IMG/VR virus record: IMGVR_UViG_3300020474_000040
Coordinates: 1 to 40,992 of that record
Reading direction: 5' to 3' (one strand)
Length of the DNA: 40,992 bases
Origin: a virus
Numbering within the stretch: the stretch's first letter is position 1; each line of letters begins with the position of its first letter. Positions 6,463-14,062 of the stretch are shown one piece after another. A program made the translations under genes and the position numbers. The notes under the pieces were generated by a model that ran no database searches, had not been told where the DNA came from, and saw only the letters and a program-made list of their open reading frames with translations.

Positions 6463-7092
6463 ATGTTACGATTCGATATAATAAACAAAGTAATAGAAGT
6501 AAACGGGTTTACAAAGTACCTTGAGATTGGTGTATGTAATCCTTTAGATTGTTTTGATAAGATTAATTGTGAACTCAAACACGGTGTCGACCCTGGCTAT
6601 GAGTTTGAAGAAAACCCTGTCACATATCAAATGGAATCTGATACATTCTTTGAGTACTTAAAAGAACACGACCCTAATAGAAAGTATGATGTAATCTTTA
6701 TCGATGGATTACATAAGTCTTATCAAGTAAAAAAAGATATAGAAAATTCTTTAGAAGTTTTAAGTCCAAACGGATATGTCGTATTACATGATTGTAATCC
6801 ACCAACCTCACATATGGCAAGAGAAACCTATAGAACTGAATATGGTTATGAACCATGGAATGGGACTGTATGGAAAGCAATATATCAGTTAAGAACAACA
6901 AGAAAAGATTTACACGTTAGTGTTGTTGATACTGATTGGGGTATTGGTATTATAAAACGTAACGAATTACATGATACAAAACCAATAGAAAATAATAATG
7001 AATTCTATGAGTATAATATCATGGACGCAAATAGAGAAGAAGATTTAGGTTTAATTAGTATAGAAGAGTTTTTAAATGGCGTTGAAGAATAA
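6463..7092 (+). CDS. Class I SAM-dependent methyltransferase
   Basis: A Rossmann-fold methyltransferase of 209 residues resembling the Methyltransf_24 type often linked to sugar or antibiotic O-methylation. Visible motifs are motif I YLEIGV at 19-24, an acidic strand end GVDPG at 41-45, then DVIFIDGLHKSYQVKKDIEN around 76-95 and the strand VVLHDCNPPT at 106-115. The frame is open back into the tRNAs, but the ATG at 6463, 11 bases after tRNA-Glu, is the only sensible start. The substrate is not visible. With the glycosyltransferase and nucleotidyltransferases nearby, modification of a glycan is a reasonable guess. Confidence 0.85.
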   Translation: MLRFDIINKVIEVNGFTKYLEIGVCNPLDCFDKINCELKHGVDPGYEFEENPVTYQMESDTFFEYLKEHDPNRKYDVIFIDGLHKSYQVKKDIENSLEVLSPNGYVVLHDCNPPTSHMARETYRTEYGYEPWNGTVWKAIYQLRTTRKDLHVSVVDTDWGIGIIKRNELHDTKPIENNNEFYEYNIMDANREEDLGLISIEEFLNGVEE

Positions 7093-7372
7093 GAACGAGC
7101 AACAAGAATGGTTGTGGAGTCACAAAACTGATTCCGATAAGATTCTGATATTATGGAAACTTATCGAAAACTCTGAAACAATAACTAATAAACAAAGAGA
7201 CAAAGTATGGGCAGTATTACAGGGTATATTACATTACACTGATAAGAGAGAGGAACTACTACCACATCACCGTAAGTATTTAAAAGAACAATGGAATAGA
7301 GCGTGGAAGTCTCAAAGAGATAAAAAAATAAAGTGGGATATAGCCAATTGGTTAAGTGAACCACCATTTTAA
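7076..7372 (+). CDS. Hypothetical protein, 98 aa
   Basis: The ATG overlaps the methyltransferase end by 17 bases. The protein is helical and rich in tryptophan and lysine (six Trp), ending WDIANWLSEPPF. Such Trp/Lys-rich helices could bind nucleic acid, but no domain is recognised. It lies two bases before mgsA in the metabolic operon. Confidence 0.6.
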   Translation: MALKNKNEQQEWLWSHKTDSDKILILWKLIENSETITNKQRDKVWAVLQGILHYTDKREELLPHHRKYLKEQWNRAWKSQRDKKIKWDIANWLSEPPF

Positions 7373-7374
7373 TT

Positions 7375-7749
7375 ATGAAGATAGCACTAATAGCACATGA
7401 TGGTAAAAAAGCAGAGATGGTTTCATTCGTTATGAAACGATTAGACTTTTTTAACAGGGAAGATGTAGACATAGTAACAACAGGAACGACAGGTCAGTTT
7501 ATGACAGACGCGGGAGTAAAGGGAGTACAGAAGGTATTGTCGGGTCCATTGGGTGGTGACGCACAAATCGCAACAATGGTATCAGAAGGTAAACTATCTT
7601 CTGTAATATTTTTTAGAGACCCACTTGGTAAGCATCCACATGAAGTTGATGTATCAATGTTAATGAGATTGTGTGATGTACACAATGTACCATTAGCAAC
7701 AAACTATAAAGCAGGACATATCTTTATTAAACACCTATCAAAAAAATGA
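7375..7749 (+). CDS. mgsA: Methylglyoxal synthase
   Basis: Converts dihydroxyacetone phosphate to methylglyoxal and phosphate, a bypass of lower glycolysis that relieves sugar-phosphate build-up. The 124-residue sequence shows the family landmarks: TGTTG at 36-40 (phosphate binding), SGPLGGDAQIA at 56-66 with D62 matching catalytic D71 of E. coli MgsA, FFRDPL at 79-84, PHEVDV at 88-93 with H89 and D92 matching E. coli H98 and D101, and NVPLATN at 104-110. E. coli MgsA is 152 residues, so this is a compact form. It overlaps the thioesterase gene by four bases. It is an unusual auxiliary metabolic gene for a phage. Confidence 0.95.
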   Translation: MKIALIAHDGKKAEMVSFVMKRLDFFNREDVDIVTTGTTGQFMTDAGVKGVQKVLSGPLGGDAQIATMVSEGKLSSVIFFRDPLGKHPHEVDVSMLMRLCDVHNVPLATNYKAGHIFIKHLSKK

Positions 7750-8141
7750 AACTAATAACAACACATCCAATTAAGAAATCAGATTTAGGACTTCATAACA
7801 ATTTGTTTGGTGGTAAACTTTTAGCATGGATTGACGCAGCAGGAGCGGCATTTACTACTGAGTTTGTAGATAGTCCAAGACTTGTGACTGTTAAGATTGA
7901 CGAATGTATATTTAAGAAACCTGCTAAAGAAGGTCAACTACTAAAAATATATGGACAGATTAAAAAGGTTGGTAAATCATCCATAACAGCATACCTTGAA
8001 GCAAGAGCACACAACGTATATGATGGTAATCAAAAGTTAATATTATCTACATCAATTACATTTGTTAGGATTGATGAAGGTGGTGACCCGATTCCAATTC
8101 ATCAAAGAATACGAGATAAATTCGAGAAACAAAAGAAATGA
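7746..8141 (+). CDS. Acyl-CoA thioesterase, hotdog fold (YciA/BFIT-like)
   Basis: Hydrolyses acyl-CoA to free fatty acid and CoA. The hotdog signature is clear: HNNLFGGKLLAWIDAAGAA (residues 17-35), where the family has the N/D-containing helix start, followed by the strand DECIFKKPAKEGQLLKIYGQ and a later SITFVRID strand. At 131 residues it is a single-hotdog subunit of the kind that works as an oligomer. It lies between mgsA and the APS-kinase-like gene with ATGA overlaps, so all three should be translated together. It could alter host lipid or CoA pools during infection (inference). Confidence 0.88.
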   Translation: MKLITTHPIKKSDLGLHNNLFGGKLLAWIDAAGAAFTTEFVDSPRLVTVKIDECIFKKPAKEGQLLKIYGQIKKVGKSSITAYLEARAHNVYDGNQKLILSTSITFVRIDEGGDPIPIHQRIRDKFEKQKK

Positions 8142-8575
8142 TTTATTGGTTTTACGGACAACCTGGCGCAGGTAAGACAACACTCGGTAACGCATTAGAA
8201 GAACGTCTAAATAAGAAATCACCACACCAAAAAACAATCAGAATAGATGGTGATGAAATGAGAGAAATATTTCAGAACAAAGATTACTCTGAACAAGGTA
8301 GACGTAACAACTTAAGAAAGGTTAACGACCTTATTCGTTTCTTACACCACAAAGGATTCACAGTTATTGTATCAGTTGTTGGTCCATATCAAGATGTAAG
8401 AAATGAAATACATGACCTTGACCCTATGATGATTTATACATACACAAGTGAAGTCAGGGGACGAGAACACTATCATACTAAAGACTTAGAAGTAGGTAAG
8501 TATGATGTTTGGATGAATACAGATAATAGATTAATAGAGGATTGTATAGATGAAATACTCACTTTTCGTAGGTAG
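8138..8575 (+). CDS. cysC: Adenylylsulfate (APS) kinase-like P-loop kinase
   Basis: APS kinase phosphorylates adenylyl sulfate to PAPS. The sequence has the P-loop GQPGAGKTT at residues 7-15, IDGDEMREIF at 36-45 (the CysC substrate-binding DGD region) and SEQGRRNNLRKV at 51-62, matching the family's FSxxDRxxNIRR motif with the Asp replaced. At 145 residues it is shorter than typical CysC (about 200) because the C-terminal part is trimmed. A related small kinase acting on another nucleotide or sugar is possible, so the gene symbol is tentative. It overlaps both neighbours. Confidence 0.75.
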   Translation: MIYWFYGQPGAGKTTLGNALEERLNKKSPHQKTIRIDGDEMREIFQNKDYSEQGRRNNLRKVNDLIRFLHHKGFTVIVSVVGPYQDVRNEIHDLDPMMIYTYTSEVRGREHYHTKDLEVGKYDVWMNTDNRLIEDCIDEILTFRR

Positions 8576-8888
8576 ATATCAACCATGGCATAGTGGACAT
8601 AGATGGTTAATAGACCAAAGATTAAATGAAGGTAAAAACGTTTGTATAGCAGTTAGAGACGAAAACCCTGACGAAACCCACGAGTGGTACAGTGGAAAGA
8701 TTGTACACAATATAAAATCAGAACTAAACGATTTAGTTAAAGAGGGAAGGGTCAAAGTTATAGTCATACCTGATATTGAATCAATCAATTATGGTAGGAC
8801 AGTTGGATACGAAGTTATAGAACACGAACCACCAAAAAATATCTACGATATATCAGCATCAAAGATTAGAAAGGAAATGGGAAAATAG
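8550..8888 (+). CDS. Nucleotidyltransferase of the HxGH superfamily (NadM/cytidylyltransferase-like)
   Basis: A short 112-residue enzyme with both superfamily signatures: GRYQPWHSGH at residues 8-17 (HxGH at 14-17) and ISASKIRKEM at 101-110 (the ISxSxxR motif that binds triphosphate). GRYQPWHSGH resembles nicotinamide-nucleotide adenylyltransferases, but the substrate is uncertain. It overlaps the APS-kinase-like gene by 26 bases, so the two products may act on linked substrates, for instance in making and then phosphorylating an adenylylated compound. It is distinct from the other HxGH gene at 2360-2830. Confidence 0.82.
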   Translation: MKYSLFVGRYQPWHSGHRWLIDQRLNEGKNVCIAVRDENPDETHEWYSGKIVHNIKSELNDLVKEGRVKVIVIPDIESINYGRTVGYEVIEHEPPKNIYDISASKIRKEMGK

Positions 8889-8892
8889 TATA

Positions 8893-8899
8893 TATTTAT
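8893..8899 (+). promoter_or_regulatory. TATTTAT motif, candidate promoter
   Basis: TATTTAT (within TATATATTTATTTC) begins four bases after the preceding stop and 26 bases before the TTG start of the acetyltransferase gene. It is one of six intergenic copies. Confidence 0.3.
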
Positions 8900-8918
8900 T
8901 TCTTTATGAGGAATATAA

Positions 8919-9257
8919 TTGAATATCACTATCGTACCTTACAAACTTCCCGAATCTGTCCCGACTCCGAAAGAGGAGTGTGGGTGGATTGCGCTACACG
9001 ATAATAAAGCAATAGGTTGGAACTCATTACTATTTTTATCTCACAACACAATAAAGTTTGCTAATGCATTTGTAGAAGAAGAATATCGAAGTAACGGAAT
9101 CTATAGAATGTTATGGGACGCCAGATGGGAGTGGTGTCAAGAAAACCTTAAAGGATATGATGTAATAACATACTGTCTACCAACAACACTTAACTTCTAC
9201 AGAGAAAAAGGGTGGTCCGAAGGACATACATCTACATTAATGTCGTCAAAAATTTAA
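8919..9257 (+). CDS. GNAT-family N-acetyltransferase
   Basis: Transfers acetyl from acetyl-CoA to an amine. The GNAT core is visible: strand KFANAFVEEEYR at 46-57, the acetyl-CoA pyrophosphate loop RSNGIYRML at 57-65 (usual form R/QxxGxG/A), a strand DVITYCLPTT at 81-90, and NFYREKGW at 92-99, the common family ending. It is 112 residues. The start is inferred as TTG at 8919 because GAGGA lies six bases upstream and no in-frame ATG precedes the fold; the nearby ATG at 8906 is out of frame. The substrate is unknown. Confidence 0.8.
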   Translation: MNITIVPYKLPESVPTPKEECGWIALHDNKAIGWNSLLFLSHNTIKFANAFVEEEYRSNGIYRMLWDARWEWCQENLKGYDVITYCLPTTLNFYREKGWSEGHTSTLMSSKI

Positions 9258-9309
9258 CAAAAATTTAACATTTAAAGTTTGGTAATATCAAAGTAATTCA
9301 CTATCTTTG
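9251..9309 (+). promoter_or_regulatory. Class A promoter with tandem AATTTAACA repeats, copy 1
   Basis: AATTTAACA at 9251-9259 and again at 9262-9270 (11 bp apart), then seven bases, TTTGG at 9278-9282, a 19-base spacer, and TATCTTTG at 9302-9309. The last element is a perfect Bacteroidetes -7 box. The first repeat overlaps the stop of the acetyltransferase gene. Transcription would begin near 9314, just before the ATG at 9323. Confidence 0.8.
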
Positions 9310-9322
9310 ATATGTATTTGTG

Positions 9323-9490
9323 ATGAGTAAGAAAAAAGAATCATATCAGGACGAACTTGACTTCAACGGTGGATGGACACGGGGTGAGGCGAGTCATCAT
9401 ATTGGTAAAAAGACAACTGAACAAACTCACAAGTCTAAAAAGTCTTATTCTCGAAAAGAGAAACATAAGAAAAATTTAACAATTTCTTAA
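9323..9490 (+). CDS. Small basic hypothetical protein, 55 aa
   Basis: Lies between two class A promoters. It is very polar, begins MSKKKESYQDELDFNGGW and has a Lys/Ser/His-rich tail (KSYSRKEKHKK), resembling a disordered nucleic-acid-binding peptide. Its last codons overlap the repeat elements of the next promoter, so the coding end is constrained by regulation. No family is recognised. Confidence 0.6.
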   Translation: MSKKKESYQDELDFNGGWTRGEASHHIGKKTTEQTHKSKKSYSRKEKHKKNLTIS

Positions 9491-9531
9491 CATTAGAAAT
9501 TTGGAAATAAGTAAAAATTGTATTATCTTTA
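9473..9531 (+). promoter_or_regulatory. Class A promoter, copy 2, for the vWA gene
   Basis: AATTTAACA at 9473-9481 and a diverged second repeat ending TTAACA at 9487-9492, so the repeat ends are again 11 bp apart. Seven bases follow, then TTTGG at 9500-9504, 19 bases, and TATCTTTA at 9524-9531. The predicted start is near 9536, giving a leader of about 13 bases before the ATG at 9549. Confidence 0.8.
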
Positions 9532-9548
9532 TATCGTAAGATTAAAAA

Positions 9549-11684
9549 ATGGGAAATATGTATAAATCAAATCTAAATTATTCATCCTTCTGGCTCGATA
9601 GGTCTATTTGGGAAGAGGATGATGAGGTCACAAAAGTAGAAAAGAAATCAAATGACTTAATGAAACTGATGTCCTATAAAAGGAGTATCGGTAACTTCGT
9701 AAATATTGTAACAGGACAATCTATTCCTGTAACGTTTGATGGTAGGGGTAATGATTCCTACACTGATGGTAACAGTGTTGTTATATCAGCAAAATTAGAC
9801 GATAAAGAATTTGACCCCGTGGTTGGTCTTGCACTACACGAGGGTTCTCACATTAAACTTACAGATTTCGATTCTCTTAAGAATCTTTTGGAATACAACT
9901 TGTTTCCTGTATCTATGGAATCCATTATTAAACCTCACTACAAAAGACTCTCTGATGGTGAGAGAATATTCAATGATGATTGGTGGTCATATGGTCCTCA
10001 AATAAAAGACAAGTTAAAACAACTTCTTAACTATGTAGAGGACAGAAGAATTGACAACTTTGTTTATTCATCCGCGCCTGGTTACAGAGGTTACTACGAG
10101 TCAATGTATAAAAAGTATTTTCACTCTAATGTAGTGGACAAGGGTCTTAAGTCATCTGATATGAGAGATGAGACTTGGGAGTCTTATATGTTTAGATTGA
10201 TTAACATCACTAACAAAAACAGAGACCTCAACGCTCTAAAAGGGTTGAAAGAGATTTGGAATCTTCTTGACCTTAGAAATATTTCAAGACTTAAAAATAC
10301 AGAAGAGTCTCTTGAGTTAGCAGGAAAGATTTACACGATTATTCAGAAGAATGTTGATGACTTTAATGACCAAATGCCAGAACCACAAAAAGGTGGTGAT
10401 GGTCAAGGTCAAGAAGATACTGATGGTAAATCAGAAGTATCTGATTCACAATCTAATCCTACAGGTGATGGTAAACCTATGGAAGGTAAAGGTAAAGGTA
10501 AGGGTAAAGACTCTGATAGTACTGATGGTTCTGATGGTGGTTCTACTGACAAGAAAGGTTCTGTATCAAGTGGTGTTCCTAACAAGAATGGAGCAGGTGG
10601 TCAGAGTAGTCCACTAAACGACAGACTACAAAAACAACTACAAAACGCAATTGAGAAACAAAAGAAGTTTTTAGATGGTGATATTACTAAAAAGAAAATA
10701 TCTAAATCAGATAAAAAGAAGATTGATGTTCTTGATAAAGCAGATATTGAAACTGAGGTTACAGGTAAAGGTCTTGACCAAGGATACTACAGAGGTCAAT
10801 CTCAAGGTGTTCAAACTTATGTAATCAAAAACATGACTAAGAGTTTGATTGATTCAAGTATGATTCCACACTTAGGAACTTGGAGAGTTGATTCAAATGA
10901 TGTTGCAGTTAAGAAAGGTATTACACTTGGAACTATCTTAGGTAAGAAACTTAAAACAAGAAACGAAGAGAGAGTTCTTCAGACTCCAAGAATGAAGAGT
11001 GGTAAACTAAACGGTAGAATGTTACACGAGATTGGTTTCGGTAACTTTGATATCTTTGACCAAATCAATATCAATACCGCAACACCATCTTTACTACATA
11101 TCTCAATCGATGCAAGTTCTTCAATGAGTGGTGACAAGTGGTACAACACTCAGACAGCAGCGGTTGCAATCGCTAAAGCAGCATCGATGACCGAAAACAT
11201 GAATGTAGTAATTTCTTATAGAGGTATCTATTACAACCAAGGTCAAGGATGTCAACCTCTAATGATGATTGCATATGATTCAAGAAAAGATAAGTTCCAA
11301 AAGATACAAAACTTATTCAAGTTTATTTCACCAAGTGGAACTACTCCTGAGGGTCTTTGTTTTGAAGCAATACTAAAAGAGTTAATCAAGACTAAGAACG
11401 GTGAAGAGAGTTATCTAATCAACTTCTCAGATGGTTGGCCAGGATTTGACAATAAAGAAATTAGTTACGGTGGGTCCTACGCAGTAGACCACACGGCAGA
11501 CCAAGTCAAGAAAGTTAGACAATCGGGTGTTTCAATTCTATCTTACTTTATCTCTGATGGGTATTATGGAAGTAGTAAAAATCAGTTTGAGAAAATGTAC
11601 GGAAAAGACTCAGAGTTTATTGATGTAAACAATATGACTCAGTTAGCTAAAACATTAAATAAAAAGTTTGAAGTTAAAATTTAA
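9549..11684 (+). CDS. Large von Willebrand A-domain protein with HExxH motif (CobT-like)
   Basis: A 711-residue protein in three parts. Residues 1-270 are helical and hold LALHEGSHIKL (HEGSH at 97-101, the HExxH zinc-protease pattern) and EDRRID at 164-169, a plausible third ligand. Residues 275-355 are a disordered linker rich in Gly, Asp, Ser and Lys, including GKGKGKGK. Residues 515-711 form a vWA domain with the metal site DASSS at 521-525, SGTTPEG at 596-602 and FSDG at 626-629. This layout resembles CobT of the cobalt chelatase, but such pairs in phages with a MoxR-type ATPase more likely remodel protein complexes. Its partner is the next gene. Each has its own class A promoter. Confidence 0.85.
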   Translation: MGNMYKSNLNYSSFWLDRSIWEEDDEVTKVEKKSNDLMKLMSYKRSIGNFVNIVTGQSIPVTFDGRGNDSYTDGNSVVISAKLDDKEFDPVVGLALHEGSHIKLTDFDSLKNLLEYNLFPVSMESIIKPHYKRLSDGERIFNDDWWSYGPQIKDKLKQLLNYVEDRRIDNFVYSSAPGYRGYYESMYKKYFHSNVVDKGLKSSDMRDETWESYMFRLINITNKNRDLNALKGLKEIWNLLDLRNISRLKNTEESLELAGKIYTIIQKNVDDFNDQMPEPQKGGDGQGQEDTDGKSEVSDSQSNPTGDGKPMEGKGKGKGKDSDSTDGSDGGSTDKKGSVSSGVPNKNGAGGQSSPLNDRLQKQLQNAIEKQKKFLDGDITKKKISKSDKKKIDVLDKADIETEVTGKGLDQGYYRGQSQGVQTYVIKNMTKSLIDSSMIPHLGTWRVDSNDVAVKKGITLGTILGKKLKTRNEERVLQTPRMKSGKLNGRMLHEIGFGNFDIFDQININTATPSLLHISIDASSSMSGDKWYNTQTAAVAIAKAASMTENMNVVISYRGIYYNQGQGCQPLMMIAYDSRKDKFQKIQNLFKFISPSGTTPEGLCFEAILKELIKTKNGEESYLINFSDGWPGFDNKEISYGGSYAVDHTADQVKKVRQSGVSILSYFISDGYYGSSKNQFEKMYGKDSEFIDVNNMTQLAKTLNKKFEVKI

Positions 11685-11736
11685 CAATAATTTAACATTA
11701 AAAATTTGGAGTTGTGAACCTAAATCACTATCTTTA
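11678..11736 (+). promoter_or_regulatory. Class A promoter, copy 3, for the AAA ATPase gene
   Basis: AATTTAACA at 11678-11686 and 11689-11697 (11 bp apart), seven bases, TTTGG at 11705-11709, 19 bases, TATCTTTA at 11729-11736. The first repeat contains the stop codon of the vWA gene. Transcription would start near 11741. Confidence 0.82.
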
Positions 11737-11752
11737 GAGAGTAATAATAATA

Positions 11753-11785
11753 ATGAGAAATAATAATTTAAAACAAAGTCTATGA
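11753..11785 (+). CDS. Possible 10-codon upstream ORF before the AAA ATPase
   Basis: The first ATG of the predicted leader opens MRNNNLKQSL and stops at a TGA that overlaps the ATPase start codon (ATGA at 11782-11785). Such coupling could help ribosomes reach the main start in a message lacking a Shine-Dalgarno sequence. It is too short to prove as a translated peptide. Confidence 0.3.
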   Translation: MRNNNLKQSL

Positions 11786-13044
11786 AAGCACAAAAATCAG
11801 TTTTTGGAAAAGTAGTTCAGATAGATGACCTCTATTTGTTCGAGGATTCGGCAGGTGTTAAGTTTAACATCCCCGAGTTCAATGAAGAGGGTACCAACCT
11901 CTATAAAAGGGTAAAGTCAGCGTGTAACAATCCTTCTAAGTGGGGTTTCAAAATCAGAGTAAGAGGTAGACTCTCTGATGGTGAGATTGTTTACAATAGG
12001 GTTCCTGCTTCAACGGTTGAAAAGAAACCTCAACCTGTTGGTAACTTCAACAAACCTAATGGTGGGTTGATGTCTATGTTATGGGAACCAACACCAAAGG
12101 GTGTCGCATCTAAAGAAATGACTGACGATGTTCTGAACTTTATCCATAAAGAAGTTGATGGTCTAAAACCAAAAATGTTATTTATGAAATCTCTAAAGTG
12201 GAAGTATCTAATCAGAAACATCCTTAGAGGTAAAAATATTATGATGACAGGTCCTGCTGGTTGTGGTAAAACTATGGCAGCAAAAGCAGCGGCAAATTCC
12301 CTTGAAGGTTACAACACCTTTATTATCAACTTGGGTGCAACACAAGACCCAAGAACTACCCTTATCGGAAACACTCAGTTCGATACTAAGAAGGGTACAG
12401 TGTTCAACTCTTCACCATTTGTGAAAGCAATCCAAACTCCTAACACCGTGGTGGTCCTTGATGAGTTGACGAGAGCACACCCTGAGGCTCACAACATCCT
12501 AATGACAGTTCTTGACCAAGGTCAGAGATACTTGAGAATGGATGAAGCCGCTGACGCTCCTGTTATCAAAGTCGCAGACGGTGTATCATTTATCGCATCT
12601 GCAAACATCGGTAATGAATATACCGCGACGAGAGCTCTTGATAGAGCAATCCTTGACAGATTTACCGTGATTGAAATGGACACCTTAACTAAGGAAGAAG
12701 AGTCTGAGTTACTTCAGATGATGTATCCTTCAGTTGACAAGACCGTTATTGATAGTGTCGCTGAGATTACTTCAATGACAAGAAGTGATGTGATGTCTGA
12801 CAGTCCTAAATTAACCAACTCTCTTTCAACGAGAACAGCAGTTGAGATTGGTTCTCTATTGTATGATGGTTTCAATTTAGGTGAAGCTGCAGAAATTACA
12901 ATCTACCCAATGTTCGACCAAAGTGGTGGTGCTCAATCTGAGAGAGTCTTCTTGAAACAATACATTCAGAAGTTCTTAGGTGACACTCCAAAAGATGAAG
13001 ATTTGTTTAACGTAGAAGCAGATGATGTTAGTAATCCTTGGTAA
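11782..13044 (+). CDS. MoxR/CobS-type AAA+ ATPase
   Basis: A 420-residue ATPase with an N-terminal region of about 110 residues (beta-rich) followed by the AAA+ core. Walker A is GPAGCGKT at 157-164, Walker B VVVLDE at 223-228, sensor 1 lies in FIASANIG at 270-277, and an arginine-finger region is in ALDRAILDRF at 285-294. MoxR and CobS proteins work with a vWA partner to insert metals or remodel proteins; the partner here is the preceding gene. T4-like phages of marine bacteria often carry a CobS-like gene, usually without the rest of cobalamin synthesis. It is transcribed from its own class A promoter. Confidence 0.92.
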   Translation: MKAQKSVFGKVVQIDDLYLFEDSAGVKFNIPEFNEEGTNLYKRVKSACNNPSKWGFKIRVRGRLSDGEIVYNRVPASTVEKKPQPVGNFNKPNGGLMSMLWEPTPKGVASKEMTDDVLNFIHKEVDGLKPKMLFMKSLKWKYLIRNILRGKNIMMTGPAGCGKTMAAKAAANSLEGYNTFIINLGATQDPRTTLIGNTQFDTKKGTVFNSSPFVKAIQTPNTVVVLDELTRAHPEAHNILMTVLDQGQRYLRMDEAADAPVIKVADGVSFIASANIGNEYTATRALDRAILDRFTVIEMDTLTKEEESELLQMMYPSVDKTVIDSVAEITSMTRSDVMSDSPKLTNSLSTRTAVEIGSLLYDGFNLGEAAEITIYPMFDQSGGAQSERVFLKQYIQKFLGDTPKDEDLFNVEADDVSNPW

Positions 13045-13071
13045 GGGTTACTAACTTCTAACAATAAGACT

Positions 13072-13509
13072 ATGGCTTACAACAAGTTTAGATGGTGGAC
13101 AAACGGTAAAAGAAAAACACTTTCTGTAAAATCTCACCTTTGGGATAGAATACAGAACGGTGACTTTGAATACTCTCATTATTACACAGAGGAGAAGGCT
13201 GCAAGAAAGCAGTCTTCTGACCTCTACAATGAGATAATGAGTAAGTGTCCCGATGGTGGTGATTATTGGGGATATGAATATGAAGCAAGACAAAAGACCT
13301 ACCTAAAGAATGTTAGAGCAAACAAGTTAGCAGAAGAAGGACATAGAGACGATATAAAGATATTAAACAATTTCAAAAAAGAATTAGAAAAACATTTTGG
13401 TTTTTGTCTATGGAATAAACTAATGGATGAGAAACCAATGAGTACCGAAGATGTCTACGAATACTACTGTATTGAGAAGATGTTTAGGAACGGTTTGGAT
13501 GTTAAGTAA
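13072..13509 (+). CDS. Hypothetical protein, 145 aa
   Basis: Begins 27 bases after the ATPase stop and probably shares its transcript. It is rich in Lys, Tyr and Trp and mostly helical. The early WWTNGKRKTLSVKSHLWDRI segment looks DNA- or RNA-binding in character, and ADGGDYWGYEYEA-like acidic aromatic residues (here PDGGDYWGYEYEA) lie in the middle. No family is recognised. The -33 box of the next promoter overlaps its last codons. Confidence 0.65.
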   Translation: MAYNKFRWWTNGKRKTLSVKSHLWDRIQNGDFEYSHYYTEEKAARKQSSDLYNEIMSKCPDGGDYWGYEYEARQKTYLKNVRANKLAEEGHRDDIKILNNFKKELEKHFGFCLWNKLMDEKPMSTEDVYEYYCIEKMFRNGLDVK

Positions 13510-13525
13510 AAATTTTGTATATTTA
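13494..13525 (+). promoter_or_regulatory. Class B promoter, copy 2
   Basis: TTTGG at 13494-13498, 19 bases ending AAAATTTTG, then TATATTTA at 13518-13525. The next ATG is at 13531, so the message would have almost no leader. Confidence 0.68.
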
Positions 13526-13530
13526 AAGAT

Positions 13531-13881
13531 ATGAATCTAAAGTACGACCCCGACAATCCACTAACGGATAAACAACTTGACGAAATAGCAGCATATGACT
13601 TTGATATGTTTTTAGAATATTTAGATTCAAAAACAGCATACTTAAAACAATATAGTAAACCGTTAGGAAAGTATCATTGTAAAAGATTCGCAGCGTTGGA
13701 CGCTAAAATGAGTGGTAAAGAAATTACTACAAAGTTAATAAAAGACGCAGAGAAGATAGGACAGGTTGGTGATGATATCGTACAACAGAGAATCATAGAC
13801 AAGATGAATGAAAAAGGTTGGGAAGAACCTGACAAGATGGTTAAAAACGTAAAGACCCACAGGTCACAGTGGTTCGATTAA
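13531..13881 (+). CDS. Hypothetical protein, 116 aa, probably from a near-leaderless message
   Basis: The ATG comes only five bases after the -7 box. The protein is soluble and helical (LTDKQLDEIAAYDFDMFLEY, and a middle part rich in Lys), with one cysteine. It has no catalytic motif that I recognise. It leads a run of small unknown genes up to 15131. Confidence 0.65.
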   Translation: MNLKYDPDNPLTDKQLDEIAAYDFDMFLEYLDSKTAYLKQYSKPLGKYHCKRFAALDAKMSGKEITTKLIKDAEKIGQVGDDIVQQRIIDKMNEKGWEEPDKMVKNVKTHRSQWFD

Positions 13882-13891
13882 AAAAAATAAA

Positions 13892-14062
13892 ATGGGATTT
13901 AATAAAACACATTTACCAAATATAGAGGACTTAAAACTTATGGTTAAAGAATGGGGTGTTGAAGCAGTTTTAAACAAGTTCAATGGACCCAAAGTAGAAG
14001 TTCTAATTGGTGATGTAGAATCTATGGATTATTTAGATAACTTAGTAGATGGCAAAAAATAA
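13892..14062 (+). CDS. Hypothetical protein, 56 aa
   Basis: The ATG follows an A-rich spacer ten bases after the previous stop, and its end overlaps the next gene by 14 bases. It is a small acidic protein with one likely helix (IEDLKLMVKEWGVEAVLNKF) and a strand (KVEVLIGDVES). No family is recognised. Confidence 0.55.
   Translation: MGFNKTHLPNIEDLKLMVKEWGVEAVLNKFNGPKVEVLIGDVESMDYLDNLVDGKK

Noticed and set aside
10470-10515. Tandem GGTAAA units as a DNA repeat or CRISPR-like array
   Set aside because: They are codons of a GKGKGK linker, short and irregular in period, with no spacers. No CRISPR array is seen in the window.
10351-10617. Second + frame within the Gly/Asp/Ser/Lys-rich linker of the vWA gene
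   Set aside because: It is a valine/leucine/lysine-rich shadow of the low-complexity linker and has no start context.
9549-13044. Cobalamin synthesis (CobT/CobS cobalt chelatase)
   Set aside because: No other cobalamin gene is in the window, no large CobN-like subunit is seen, and the vWA protein carries an HExxH motif; a general remodelling role fits better.
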